From contig NW_008706747.1 of NCBI RefSeq assembly GCF_000327385.1, forward strand, positions 271,610 to 335,609: a stretch of DNA of 64,000 nt, written 5' to 3'. The DNA comes from Lottia gigantea (lineage: Eukaryota > Mollusca > Gastropoda > Lottiidae). Each line of letters starts with the position of its first letter. Position 1 is the first letter of the stretch. Of the stretch, positions 37,666 to 50,130 are shown one piece after another. The position numbers and the translations under genes are program-made. The notes under the pieces were generated by a model. The model saw only the letters and a program-made list of their open reading frames with translations, did not search any database and was not told the origin of the DNA.

Positions 37666-40600
37666 CATTATTTGCCTTCTGTGTTATAGAATCTGAATGC
37701 TTTAAATGAGTTGAACCAATCAACTTGCGGCACTAAATCTTTTGTTTTCGAAGATGAAATTGGGAACATGTCACACCTTCAAATTCTGTCAATTCAAAGC
37801 ACTTAAGATATCCCTGATGGTCATCATTTAAGGAGGCATACAATCAATGTTCGTCTGGGTGTTCATCAATAGAAGGATTAAGGTATTCAATATTAGTTTT
37901 AAGATTATGGTTAGGCCGCAGGTTTATGTTTCACTACAGTTTATTACAGCGGTTTAAGACATTAAAAACTGTTCTGGCAGAGTGAAGGTTGTCTTCTGTC
38001 GAGTAGCTATTTCTTCTCTTGCAAGAAGTGATCGGTTGCGTTTCAAGAATGTGGAATTAGACACATATGATGTGAGATTGTATTTCGGGTATTTATATTG
38101 GCCTCTTTGCTAGTGAAATTAAAAAAAGAAATTTGTTGGCAATGTCAATAAATTGAGGATTCAACTCTGTGCACGAGTACAAGGAGGTGTATCATCCACT
38201 TTTTTGGTTATTTGAGTGTCATTACTTTCATCTTCATCGTTGATGTTCTCTAATTAGATGAATCTCTTCCATAGTTATTTCATTTTCAGTGACTTGTTTT
38301 GTGCTGCGAAAAATAAACCGCTGTGCTCTTAAGGTTGTGTTTTCGACAAAAGGAAATGTATCCAATGTTTCTGTGGTGACATGAGCATAATATTTGCTAG
38401 TTATTGACAATCAAGAGTCGAGTTTCTTATTAAGCTGGGACAATAGGATGTTACAAAGTTTATCGCAAGTCAACAATGCTATTTTCTAATTACCCTGCAA
38501 GTTGGATGTAAAGCCGTTTACCAAGCGTCAATACTGAAATCATTATTAACGACCACCTGTTTAATTTATTCGCTATCATACAAGACTTAATGATTTCGTA
38601 AAGGAAGTTGTACTTTCCTGCGTTTAACCTGTTTATACCTTCAGATTTCAGATTTTATTGTTTTTACCGTTGATTTATACGACTTGGTATTGACAACATA
38701 GGTGGGTATATCACACAAGGCCATTTCACACAGCCGGGCGATATCACCAACTTTCTCCAACGAGTTTTATTGAATTTTATTGCAAACTTTGATAACACGT
38801 TAAGATACACCACAAAACGTGATTTCTCACAATTACCGTGATATTACTTGTTAAAAGAATAGTGAATATCGAATTGTGTATGACGTTTTATTTACATCAA
38901 ATGACGAGTGGTATCATATATCCTAACTAATTGCTGCTTAACCATGTAATATTGATGCATCAAGTACTAGTTGTAGAATTCAAATTGCATTTCAAGTGTT
39001 CTAATGCGATGTCTAATGGGCATGACGATACAATTCATTGACATCAACATGAATCCATATCGTATTGTGTTCAAGTAGTCTTTTTAACAAATCAATTATT
39101 GCCTGAACTAACAAAAATTCATTCTTTTGTCCCATGCCGCGTGCAATACGAGAAGAACTATATGCACATGACACGAATTCTTTGGTTTAGCTGTGTGTTG
39201 ATTGTATTAAATGTCAATTAACGCTTCAAATTCATCATGAATTTCTAATGCTCTCGAAATTTTTTGTAACAGTATGAACTTGCCACGCTTTTTATGAAAC
39301 AATGGTGATATGAGAACATTCAGTCCAATTAGAAACACAAAGAGATTGCGCATGGTCAGATAATTATTAATTTAACATTAAGCTACATGCGACTAATATT
39401 CCATTTAGAATATCACTTGCCATTTTTTCCTAGGAAATTTGAAGACATTGACTCTTGGTCCCGGTGCACTTTCATGATCCTGTCTACCGATTTCAAACAA
39501 AACAACAACATTTAATTAATGCCACAGGGGCTGCAATCGATTTATACTTAGTTTAACTTGTGAATAATTGAATGAAAAGCGCAGCCATGTGCTATACAAA
39601 CAGATTAAAATTCCAATTGAAAATCCACTAAGCAAGATGATTGTAGGTGAACGAGTGCGTAAAAGGTAAAAGTCACATGAAAAAAGTTCTAGATAGTTTA
39701 TTTTAAAGATTGAAAAAGGCCATTCCATCGAAAGTTAAATGGGAAATTGGCGTGATCAAGATTCATTTACTTCAGCACAGAATTTTCTATTTTTGCACAA
39801 TAAAGACTACTCCTTCGAATCTTGAGCATCTTTCGATCAGGATCATTGAAGAAAGTTGGTGATTGTAACATACATGTGTTCCATGGTTTGGAGTGTAAGG
39901 AAATTAGACGGTGAAGAACGAGTGAATCTTCAGAGGTATTTTAGAGAATCTTTTACAGGCTACGTTACAGTATGAAATATTTTAGTTGTTTATAAGTGGG
40001 GGTAAGGAATATGATAACGTGAAGTTTTTGAATGCGGTCGTTGATATGCTTGCATGAAGGAGGTGTATCTTGTTGTGACTGGTGGTCTATTTCACGGGAC
40101 ATTTTTAACTGTCTGAGTCACGAGAACCTTTCTTTTAGACCTGATGTATGACAGCATGTTGGATTGCCTTCATCTATTCAAGAATTAAGGATATCTTGAA
40201 TCCACCCCGATCACAATGGGAAAAATACTAATCTGACAAAAAAAGTTACCCATCCTAAAATAAAGCATTCAGCTTTGGTACTGATACTACACCTGATATA
40301 TACCTGCTTATCATATAATAGAAAAAAGATCGTACTAAACGTACCATTGAAAACCTTACTAATTGTTCAATTTACCACAAGTCTATACTAAGTGATTTCA
40401 TTTATAACTTTTTTTAGTGCCGATATTTTCAAAATTTTTTCATAAATACCATTATACTATATTGATGTTCTCGAGGTTCAACTCCCTAATGTATAAGGGC
40501 ATTGTGAAAGCCACTTTCTTACAAGATAGCTTTTGTCTCAAAACCGTTCTACTAACGTGAAAGATTCATCCAATTGACTAAGAATTTTAAAAACTGCACT

Positions 40601-43123
40601 TCATGAAATGTTTCTATTATAGGTGGTCCTATTGACAAAAAACAAAACGAAACATTTCTCTTATATACAATCCTTAAAAAAAACACTTTTGTATGCGATT
40701 GTAAATTTTTATAAAAGTGCTCTATTTAATATGTATTTACTTTACTACTTAAAAATAATTGAAGTAAGCTTGGCAAATGTCCCTTGATAAGAAAAAGGAG
40801 GAAATTGGTATTTTCCTTTATAATATTCATATTTGTATTTGGACATTCCAGCATAGCTAAGATATAATAGCGGGTTATCTCAACCTATCCAATATCAAAA
40901 TACAATATCAATATAGCTAGTGAATTTAATGAAAAACAATTCAATTATTGGCGAGACTGAAGGGCTATATTGAACATATTCAATTGACAATAGATGAATT
41001 AATGCAAAGGTCGAAGTCGTTGTGCAAGTATAAATTGTTAACAAGCTTTTTTGTATATTACTCAAATGAAATTTGAGGTCGTTGTTTATAATTTTGTGAT
41101 TTGCTTCAGGGATAATGTGAGGGTCGCAACTCTGTGATTGCTTAGCTGTACAAGCTTAACAGTTTAGCACATTGTATTTGGTAACAAGTTTAGTAGTCAA
41201 ATAAAAGCAGTACTTTTACTACTTTTTGTTATGTGATAGCAGTGAAACCCAGAAAACTACGTTAATAGCTCAATGGAGTTGTCTAGACAAATGTAACTCT
41301 AGTTAAGGTCGAGTTTTGTATGTCCACTTTACTTTCATTTTAAAACCCAAGATTAAATATTGAACCAGCTCTTAACACTCTATCGTATAAATAAAATATT
41401 GTTTAAAGAAACAGAATAGTCAAGGAGTGGGCTTTCTATAGGTTAAAAAAATATAGAGCTACTTTTGTTTAACCCTATTTGGAACAAAGTATTGATGAAT
41501 TTCGGTACGATTACGAATTTCTAGGTATCTGTAATGCAAGAAGGTGACTTATTATCCGCAATCCCAGGGTGAAGTCATGCCGCCCATAGAGTACCGCGCT
41601 CAAGCCCAAATTTTCAGAGTTCATGGTGTTGAGAAGTAAAAAATAATGATTATTTTTTGTTGGTAACCTTAACGAGATTTTTGTGATATAGTATTTGACC
41701 TATTAAATGGTGATTAGATTCATTATAAAAACAATATACACGGAATTCGTATATGAATGAATAAGGTGATGTGATCGAAAAATGTTTTTATTAATTTGTC
41801 TATTATTTTTTTAGTATAATTATTTGATGATATCTGTAGGCCATTGTATGTTTTTAATGTTCTCTGTTATACTAGCTGTCGCCAAGATAACATCTAAAGA
41901 GTTTTTTTTATTTATTTATATATTAAGTTCATTAGATCTATAGAAACTATAATAGGGTTTGACTGTAATGTTGAATAATGTTGGATGTTTTCTATTCGTA
42001 TTACATTGTCTTTTGGACTAAACATTTAAGTAGTTTGATGTTTGTTGATAGAGGTTTTGGATAGTACAACAAGTATGAACGATATAATTTGCCCATCTGT
42101 TTGCAAAGTTTAATGTTTTGTAGAAGTTGATTACCACTTAAAGTGCCTCTTGAAATTTCATTGACAAGAGCATCCATAATGTGTTTTATCCGAATGCACT
42201 AAACATTTTTATTTTGGTTTGTTTGTGTTTTCTATTTTTATGGTGGCGGTATGTAGTCTTTCTTTTACATCTAGATAATCATGTGAGTTATATTTTGCTT
42301 TCTCGCTGCATGGAATTCTAAATCTTGTAGGATGATATAACCTTCTTTGAATCAGAAACTGGCATGGTCCTTCCTCTGAAACACCAAATGTCACTCTACC
42401 ATTGGGTTTGTCAATATATATCAATCATTGGATCCAGTATTTAGAATTCCAAAATGCATTTTGCTTTCTTTTCTTTATTTATTTATGTTCCTGAATCTTG
42501 GTAAGGTTAACCTTTGCATTGCTTGCTGGTGTTCTTGGGGCTATGTTTACTAGCTAGATGAAATTTAGTTGCTAGAAAATTATCAATAACATTCATAATG
42601 AAACATCACTTTGGTCAGTGTGAATCCGGAACTGACTTATGATTCATCCAATGTATCATTCTACTTATCAGAATTATCTATAATTAGAACAATGTATTTT
42701 GCTATATTTTTGGTAAACAAAGTTTAGATATTTGATGTATTTGAATGGACAAATTTATAACATAACAGATTAGAATTCTTGGTGTGATACTACACTGTGA
42801 TCACATTGGATATCAACGAATTTATTACTTTTAATTGCAATCAGCCATCCTTTCCAACATCACATATTTTTAATTTCCTATTTCTAATACTACTCTAGTT
42901 ATCTCTGCATCATAATGGCATAACTGTTTATCTTTTGTTCTGCTCTCACCTTTCACGTAATTGATGTACGGCTATCTGTTGGTCATAAATCGACATAATT
43001 AATAATTTATTGAACATTAATCAGAGTAATACCGCCCTTTATTTATCATCCAACCTGATCTATTTCATCGCTTTGTTCTTATCAATCGATTCTAATTCTT
43101 CATTATTGATTTTCTTTTTATAG
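37666..43123. other. Spacer or intron upstream of the 494-codon gene
   Basis: No coding exon recognised. Because the 494-codon gene begins its visible exon with a splice acceptor at 43,121-43,123, at least one upstream exon must exist, and this stretch is at least partly intron. A minus-strand open stretch (42209-42424, containing GRVTFGVSEEGPCQFLIQRR) looks protein-like but is unrecognised and has no clear splice frame. Confidence 0.5.
43111..43123 (+). promoter_or_regulatory. Splice acceptor of the 494-codon gene's last exon
   Basis: 'tttctttttatag' is a strong polypyrimidine-AG acceptor 203 bases before the ATG. It implies that the transcript starts further upstream and that the 5' UTR is split by an intron. 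Confidence 0.7.
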
Positions 43124-43326
43124 GTAAACTGCATATGGTTATCTCCCATGACGAAAGTTTTCCTGTAGTGAAGTCAGTAAAGGTAGCTGTCAAACAGCAG
43201 AGAGTTCCATAGATGCTGATTGAGTATTGGTGAAGAAAGTTTTGGAAAAAATTGACATAACTTAAGAGTTAAAAGGTTGGCCTATTTCGAATGCTGCAGT
43301 TCGGTTGAAAATCTCAGAATTCCAAA

Positions 43327-44811
43327 ATGTTCCGGTGGCTGAAAGACCGGAAAAAGGCGAAGAAGGGTGAACCCGGGAAGGATGAGTATGGTTTTAAAGG
43401 AAAACCTGGAGATTATGGTTTCGATGACAAAGTTTATCATATCTATGAAGAAATTCCAGATTTACCAGATTGTGCTGAATCACCTGGTCCCTACATGGTA
43501 GTTCCCTTGGATATTGGAGACAAAAAATTGAAAGGAAAGAAAGTTTCTTTTCAAGGTATTTCTGAAGTAACTGATGACTCAGAAATTTGTCCAAAGAATC
43601 TGAAATCTCTTGATTTAGTTGACTCAAATGTTCATGATAATATAAACCGAAGAATTCCAGTTATGGGCATTGGACAAAAGAACTCTCAACGTGGTGGTGA
43701 ATTTACATGTGCTTTAGTTGGTCGCAAGATCTCTAGTGAAAGTAATTTAAACTCAAAAAAATCTAAGGAGAGAATTGTTCGGGGACCAGCACTACCGGCT
43801 AGGAATTATATGAAAAAATCTATAAGTGCTAAATCAATGGAAAATGTGGCGGACACGAAAACAAGAAGTCGTCAACTTTTAGAAAACATTTTAAGTGACT
43901 TATCCAAAAGTTCTGATGACATCTTCGGAGAGAAAGACTCGTCCAATTCAAAACTAAGTGATTCCTCGACTAATTCGGCTGATGGTATTCATGACAAACG
44001 TGGCAACAACTTGTCCATGGACAGCAATGATACCGGATGTGAATATGATATGAGTACTTCTGGTGAAAGTGATAAAAGTAGCCAGGACAGTTACGAGTAT
44101 TATTTACATCAAGTAGAGCAGAATTTTATTCTTCGTTGCCGTGTTCAAGAACTAAGCCAGGATAGAGAGTCAGCTATTCGCCGTGAATCTAATGCGGATG
44201 ATGATTCGGATTCGGATTCCTTGACGACTATCTCTACCGTTTCACAAGTAACCGTGCATCATGGCAAAATTAGACAATCACCCTGTAGTTCAGATGAAGG
44301 TACAATGGCCGATCTCTCAGAATCCGAAAACAGTAGTGGTTATTATGACTCGTGTGCCGTCAGTACAAAGGACAATAATTCAAAACCTGTTATTAAACTC
44401 ACTAGTGCAATTTTACAAAATTCATCATCGCAACGCAATCGATCTTCCAGACACAAACTACATTCATCCAAGGACAGAAAATCTCCTGCTGTTGCTCAAC
44501 CTAAACCGAAACCAAAAACGAACATTTTGGAAGATATCTGTGAGCGGTATGATTGCGTTAGTGAATGTAGCTCAAGTGACAGTTCATCCAAACGATCTGT
44601 AAGTGACATATATTCTAGGCGATCAAATAGTGAAGTGTATTCTCCACCAACGTCGAGAGCATTTCAAACTCAATCTTTTCGAAAGCCGACATCAGTTCGA
44701 TCAAGTGCGGACGGTTCTCAAATCTATCAGTCTGGTGGCAGTGCTAAAAATAACCGACTCCTATCTGATCTCATTATGATGAACTACAATAGACAAGGTC
44801 ACCAATTTTAG
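43327..44811 (+). CDS. Unrecognised Ser-rich 494-residue protein, possible SH2/SH3-docking adaptor
   Basis: An intact single-exon frame of 494 codons. The start is well supported: an in-frame TGA lies 21 bases upstream (43306-43308) and no in-frame ATG intervenes. There is no signal peptide or membrane segment, so it is probably cytoplasmic. The N-terminus is basic (FRWLKDRKKAKKG, residues 2-14), followed by two YGF motifs (21-23, 30-32). YEEI at 40-43 matches the known preferred ligand of Src-family SH2 domains once phosphorylated, and PALPAR at 154-159 fits the class II SH3 pattern PxxPxR. The middle and C-terminus are Ser/Asp-rich and probably disordered, apart from a likely helix at about 256-286 (YEYYLHQVEQNF onward). 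Further tyrosines lie near the end (SDIYSRR, SEVYSPP, QIYQSG). No catalytic domain is visible. Family unknown; the adaptor role is inferred from short motifs only. The coding region is visibly richer in G+C than its flanks. The gene converges on the phosphatase gene. Confidence 0.9.
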   Translation: MFRWLKDRKKAKKGEPGKDEYGFKGKPGDYGFDDKVYHIYEEIPDLPDCAESPGPYMVVPLDIGDKKLKGKKVSFQGISEVTDDSEICPKNLKSLDLVDSNVHDNINRRIPVMGIGQKNSQRGGEFTCALVGRKISSESNLNSKKSKERIVRGPALPARNYMKKSISAKSMENVADTKTRSRQLLENILSDLSKSSDDIFGEKDSSNSKLSDSSTNSADGIHDKRGNNLSMDSNDTGCEYDMSTSGESDKSSQDSYEYYLHQVEQNFILRCRVQELSQDRESAIRRESNADDDSDSDSLTTISTVSQVTVHHGKIRQSPCSSDEGTMADLSESENSSGYYDSCAVSTKDNNSKPVIKLTSAILQNSSSQRNRSSRHKLHSSKDRKSPAVAQPKPKPKTNILEDICERYDCVSECSSSDSSSKRSVSDIYSRRSNSEVYSPPTSRAFQTQSFRKPTSVRSSADGSQIYQSGGSAKNNRLLSDLIMMNYNRQGHQF

Positions 44812-45927
44812 GTATTAAAATTCATAGGGTAATGATAATCAAAAAGCAAAAAAGTGCCATATCCAACAGTCAGTCCAAAATATGTAGAGTAACGTATTGA
44901 CAAAATATTGCTTAGAGGTCATCTTCATTACAAAACTGGGAATTTGAACATCGAATGAAATCGAATTAATGACAAAATTACCTCCTTTTCTCTTTGGACA
45001 ATACGGCGTATGTTTATCTTGAAAACCAGAAACGAATCTTAACTCAAGTGTGTTGGAAAAAGAGATTTGCAATATTTATATATATTTATGTACATGTAAT
45101 AAGTATTCTATGTTATTTTATGGAATGAAATATTTAAATTCTTTGAAATCAATTGTCTTTCTTCTTCCGGGGTTCCCTCTTTACTGGTCTATGTACGTGT
45201 ATCACACCATAAGGATTCACACTCTGTGATGTTGTGGGTTTATTTTGGAAAAACTGATCTCTATCCCAACACCGCAATAATCATGGTTAGCTGTTCTTGA
45301 TATTTCAGTAAAGGTGTTATGTGTAAACAATACTTAGCAAATTAAATAAGGCAGCTAAAATAATGCTAGTATGATGAATTAGTCGGGAATCCGAAGTGTC
45401 AAATACTGGAACCAGAAAGGATAAACATTTCCTGGTTTGCTCAAGACACCCGTATCAAAAATATCAAACACGTCATTATGACGTACAACTAAATGTAGCA
45501 AATGCTATTAGCGTTTGACAAGTTTGATCATGTACCCAAGTACTTCGGGACAAATAAGTACATGAAGAACTACTAGCATACAATACATGCACTTTTGTAC
45601 AATCTAAGTCTTTATATTAATTATCTATGAGCACACAAGTCTTGCACTTTTGAATCTTTGGTGATTTCAAACTCTCTAGTAAAACCACATTGAATCAATT
45701 TGAAAGAATAAACAGTTTGCCTTTCAGGTCATTATTAAGTTCAATACGACAAGTATTCTTTTGATTCTTCGACAGCACCCGAGTTGCTATTCATCTTTTG
45801 AACAATTTAATGACAGTATCAAAAATCAAATTAAATATCCATCTGGACAAACAAATCGTGTGTTGTCAGTCATCACTAGTCAATCAATGAACTTCTAGCA
45901 CGAGCAGTTGTCGGTCAACATCAATAA
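44812..45927 (+). other. Probable 3' UTR of the 494-codon gene
   Basis: After the TAG there is no further coding frame. AATAAA hexamers occur near 45,705 and 45,922 and are the nearest canonical poly(A) signals. Which one is used, or whether a variant signal closer to the stop works, cannot be told from sequence. Confidence 0.35.
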
Positions 45928-45929
45928 AG

Positions 45930-48280
45930 GTGTGAATCTAAGCAAATCTTTGAGACCACCAACACCGAGTTTATCCAAGGAGATACCGTCCTCGAAATAT
46001 TCAGCTCAATATCTGCTATCAATCTGTATGACGTTTCAGTTTTATAGTTTAATGTTCAGTTCCCCTACAAATAAATACATAGTTGAAGTTTAATGAAGTT
46101 GTTTGGATCCAGAGGTCAAATTATGACATGCATATATTAGCCGCCATAAATAGCATGAGCATTAAGGAGTTTACCATCTCCTCTAATGAGCCAAATGTCT
46201 AAATAATGCTCTTCTAAAATATAGAAAAATAATGTACATGTCATTAGGTTCAATTTAAAACATAGAAAATTAACTTCTTTAATAAGGTTCACTTGAAATA
46301 TACCAAAATCAGGTAATTAAAAGACGCTCAACTGAAATATAATAAAGAAAATAAGAACAAGGTTCGTCAAGAACTAGAAAAAGCAATATTTGAGAAAAAA
46401 GATAAGTAAAAGATATACATATCAGAACTTTCTGTTTGTACGTTTCTAGCGTGATCATCAAACATTATATAATATTAATATACATCGTATGAAGAATTTT
46501 AAATGCTTTTAGTTTGTTTTTTTACGTCATGGTTGAATGATACTGTCGTCTCACAAGATCTCAAACAGATGCGAGTCTCCATCCTTAATCACGCGACTCC
46601 CTGACAACGCTTCTTTTTGTTTTCTCTTCAAGCCACAATAACATAAACTTTGCTCAACGTATCAATATATATCTCTGCGTCATCACGTGAAATTTTTATA
46701 TTTGATCTGATGTGCAAGACACTTTGGATCATATGGTGTATTCCTTGACGCGTCTTTTTTCAGATTTGTGGCAGGTTGGCAAACTCTCCAAACCACTGGC
46801 AGTTCCATCAGAATTTTTCTTGCCTTCGGGAGGGTTCATACCTACAACACCTTACCGCCTAGCATACGACAATCCAATTGACTAAATTGTGGACAGCCAT
46901 GTTAAAATATAGCATTTTTTAAATTGACCAATAATCTTTGAGCAATTAAGGGCAATAGAAACGTTTTGGTAATTTTCCCATCGGTTTGTGGTCCTGGGTA
47001 GATCAACGAGTTGGCGTTGGCGTGAAAATCGTAAGATCCTGGTTAATCGAAGCAGTACTTTCTGGAGTTTTTTCATCCGGTTCTGAAGGTCAAAAGAAGG
47101 CCAATAGACCTTGCTATCATGCTGAGCAAATTCGGATATACATGTACCTCGAGAAAGGAAATTGAAAAAAGGAAAGCTCGTGCTGTGGTCTGGCAACAAA
47201 TCGCTCATGTTGCATGACTTGTTACACGTTATGAATCTATTTTTATAAGATTCTGTTTTATTTCCGTGACATTTTCTCACGTCCATTGAAATGTATCCGA
47301 TCTGTTTATCATGATCTGTCGATAACAATTAGCGGCATCTTTCATCCTGCTCGTGCATGTAAATGAGCATCGCTGTCATCAAACAGTTTACTGTATGGCT
47401 ATCAAAGGTAATTAAGGGTTCAACTTGGGCGTTATATTGCTGGCTAAATCCGATGAATTGCACCAACAATGCTTGTGACTGACCGTATATCAAATCGTCT
47501 TTAATGAGGTTTGTAACTATTTGGGCTTATAACCTCCACAATAGCTATTATTTGCTTTTTCACACATTAACGCATTTTAAAATGTATTTCACCACCATGG
47601 CACAAACGACCCACTTCAGTTTACAACCAGATTATCAGGTTCCTTGATTTGAGAATGGTCTGAAAAAATGCAGTTGGTTAAGGAAAAAAAAATCACCAAA
47701 AATAGATTGAGGTCAATATGACAAATGTATTTTCATCTTAAAGTACTCAAAACATAGGGATCAGCTTCTTAACGCAGTTACTTCACATTACTCAGAGTGA
47801 AATATTTGTGTACTCGATATGATGGGCTTATCGCCTTATCACTGTTGTAGAGTGTCGGCTTATATCAATAATCCAACAGAATATCTCTTCCTAAGATCAT
47901 ATGATTATGTTCTGTAACTTCGGAACTGGTTTCGCCACTGACTAGAGAAACAATAGTGTTTATTTCTTCCACGTCCACGCCTAACCAACATTGACAACTC
48001 GCTAGTTTTTGTCAACATAGAGCTTAGCAAAATTTGTTTTCCTCAAATCGCTGCACTGAGCCTCTGAAATCTATTTGGCTGAACAATGATAAATGTACTT
48101 AGCAGTTTTGCTCTTACCGACTCCACCAAAACAATGAATTTAGTTTGTTTACTAGCTCTATTAATAGTTTCTGAAGTTTAACAGCTTTCCATTCTATTCT
48201 TGTTGCAGTGGAAGGAATGTGTGACGGCAAAAAATATCCACTTAAGAGAAATGAAATGTAATTGTCTTTACTCATTCATT
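45930..48280. other. Spacer without a recognised gene
   Basis: No gene recognised. The longest minus-strand open frame of the spacer (46882-47328, 148 codons) has no family resemblance that I can see and ends next to a minus-strand tRNA-like SINE head (46826-46890). A short exon-like stretch at 48209-48261 follows a good acceptor but runs only 17 codons to a stop. Confidence 0.45.
46826..46890 (-). mobile_element. tRNA-like SINE head
   Basis: On the minus strand TTAGTCAATTGGATTGTCG fits the D-arm and A box, and GGTATGAACCCT, about 30 bases later, fits a B box. No amino-acyl stem closes, so it is a SINE head or tRNA pseudogene rather than a tRNA gene. Confidence 0.45.
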
Positions 48281-48472
48281 TCTGCACCTGGTTCGGCTAT
48301 AGAAGACAGGAAACGACAAATAGTGTTCCATGAGGATAATTTTACCAGGATTGTGGGATAAGCGTTCTATTTTTTTTACATTTCAATCCTTGACATGCAC
48401 ATCCACCACACGAGGCCTTAGTTCATCATCCAATCCGAACGACCAGACGTTTTTTTCCATTTCTGACATATG
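48281..48472 (-). mobile_element. SINE-core repeat copy, family 1, diverged
   Basis: On the plus strand it shows 'cattcatttctgcac', 'ttttaccaggattgtggg', 'ccaccacacgaggcctta' and 'ccgaacgaccagacg' in the same order as the copy at 25.1 kb, with an internal stretch replaced. It has the same orientation as the 25.1, 36.6 and 56.2 kb copies. Confidence 0.65.
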
Positions 48473-49612
48473 TACTACTTCATGATATTCTATCGAAGGA
48501 GTTCCTCTAACATTAATATTTGGAAAAACGGCTTTAAATATCAAAGGGGCTTAGTAGTCTAATTTTTCTTTCATCGACCTTTCAGAATTATTTACGAACC
48601 GGACGATAATATTCTAGTGAATATATTCCTTTGCGGAGAAGGCTGTTATCTCTCCCTATCTCTGCTGGAGTAATATGTTTTATTTGAGAAGTAATCTAGA
48701 TAGTACGAAGTGGTTAATAAAATATTAAATGATTTATCAATAACCAGAGAAGTGACACCACTGGGCGATTATTATAACACCTGTGTGGCAATAAAAGTGA
48801 ACTAATATCACCATGATTTCGCTATGGATTTTCTTGTCAATAATACTTGCTTATAATGGTCATGGATATCCTGCATGTGATACGAGGATATTTTTGATAT
48901 TCGGTTTTGTAATGCGGTAACCGTCATGGAAAATTACCAGCTCCGATTGCACGGATATACAACTATTCTGCACAATATTAAGTTATGTATAAAAAGTGCA
49001 TTATGTCAGCTCCACAGTCAAACCTCTTTAATTAGATCCAGGGCATCAAGAACAAGTTCTACTTTATTATCATCATAATTATTTACAATATCACGAAAAA
49101 ATAGTTTAAGTAAGAATAGCAATAGCAAAAAAGGTATAGATTTTGTCCGATGTTTGTTAAGCAATTTCTGCTTCAGTAAGTTCATGTTGGATTAGTGTGT
49201 ATTTACAATGTGTCATGTATTAGGACTTTCAATTTGTATTTTTAAAAGATAGGAAATATGTCAATCCAAGTATATTTTCCGTTAAAAATAATTGAAAGTT
49301 TGTGATTTATTTGTTGAGCTCACATTGTTCGTCATCCCAGTCAGTCTACTCATAACAAGTATAGCCTCAGGCTTTATTATAAACTAAACTACGGGGAGTA
49401 AAAATAATCGGAAATTGTCTCTTTCAAATTTTTGAAGCGTGAAACTAGATCTGTTAAGTCTTTATCAAAATATGATAGAATGTTTGGACTAATATTTAGA
49501 TGTCAGTATGAAGTGACTTAGTCTAAATATTTCACGACATCAAGAGGTATTGAGTGCATTTTTTTAACATGATTTTTCGACATGATGTTAGTTATACTGG
49601 ACTGATATTGTT

Positions 49613-50130
49613 GTCGCCCCTGCCCGTCCGTCGGTCCGTCCGTCCGTCCACAATTGGCTTGTGAACGCAATAGACACAACCATTTTTATCTGATTTGAAT
49701 GAAATTTGGTGTGATCTCGGACAAGTTCAAATTCGAAGATCTTTTGATGAACGGTTTTTAAGTTATTGCCCTTGACTTATGAAAAACGCGTCAAAATTTG
49801 GTTGTGAACACAATAGAGACTACAGTTTTTATCCAATTTCAATGAAATTTGGTGTGAATATTAAAAATGATGAGATCTTGGACAAGTTCGAATTTGACTA
49901 TCTTTCGATGAACGGTTTTTGAGTTATTGCCCTTGACTCTGTATTTGTTTGTAAACACAATAGAGAGTACAGTTTTCATCCGATTTAAATGAAATTTGGT
50001 ATGATCATTTATAATGATGAGATCTTAGTCAAGATTAAATTTAAGAATTTTTCGATCAACAGAATTTGGGTTATTGCCCATGACTTAGTAAAAACGCATC
50101 AAAATTTCTTAGCGATAGAGGTGACAGTTT
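49613..50130. repeat. GTCC-headed dispersed repeat with about 3.5 tandem internal units
   Basis: A GTCC microsatellite (49624-49650) is followed by units of about 142-153 bp that share 'gtgaacacaatagagac', 'tgaatgaaatttggtgtg', 'gatgagatcttggacaagtt' and 'gatgaacggttttt.agttattgcccttgac'. Units start near 49660, 49800 and 49948, with a decayed fourth near 50100. The same head and first unit recur at 53.68 kb. I associate this architecture with bivalve and gastropod genomes. No coding capacity. Confidence 0.8.

Noticed and set aside
43394-43627. Antisense frame within the 494-codon gene
   Set aside because: It is the shadow of a real coding region on the plus strand.
48209-48261. Short terminal exon after 'tattcttgttgcag'
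   Set aside because: Only 17 codons (…CDGKKYPLKRNEM) and no partner exon; too little to call.
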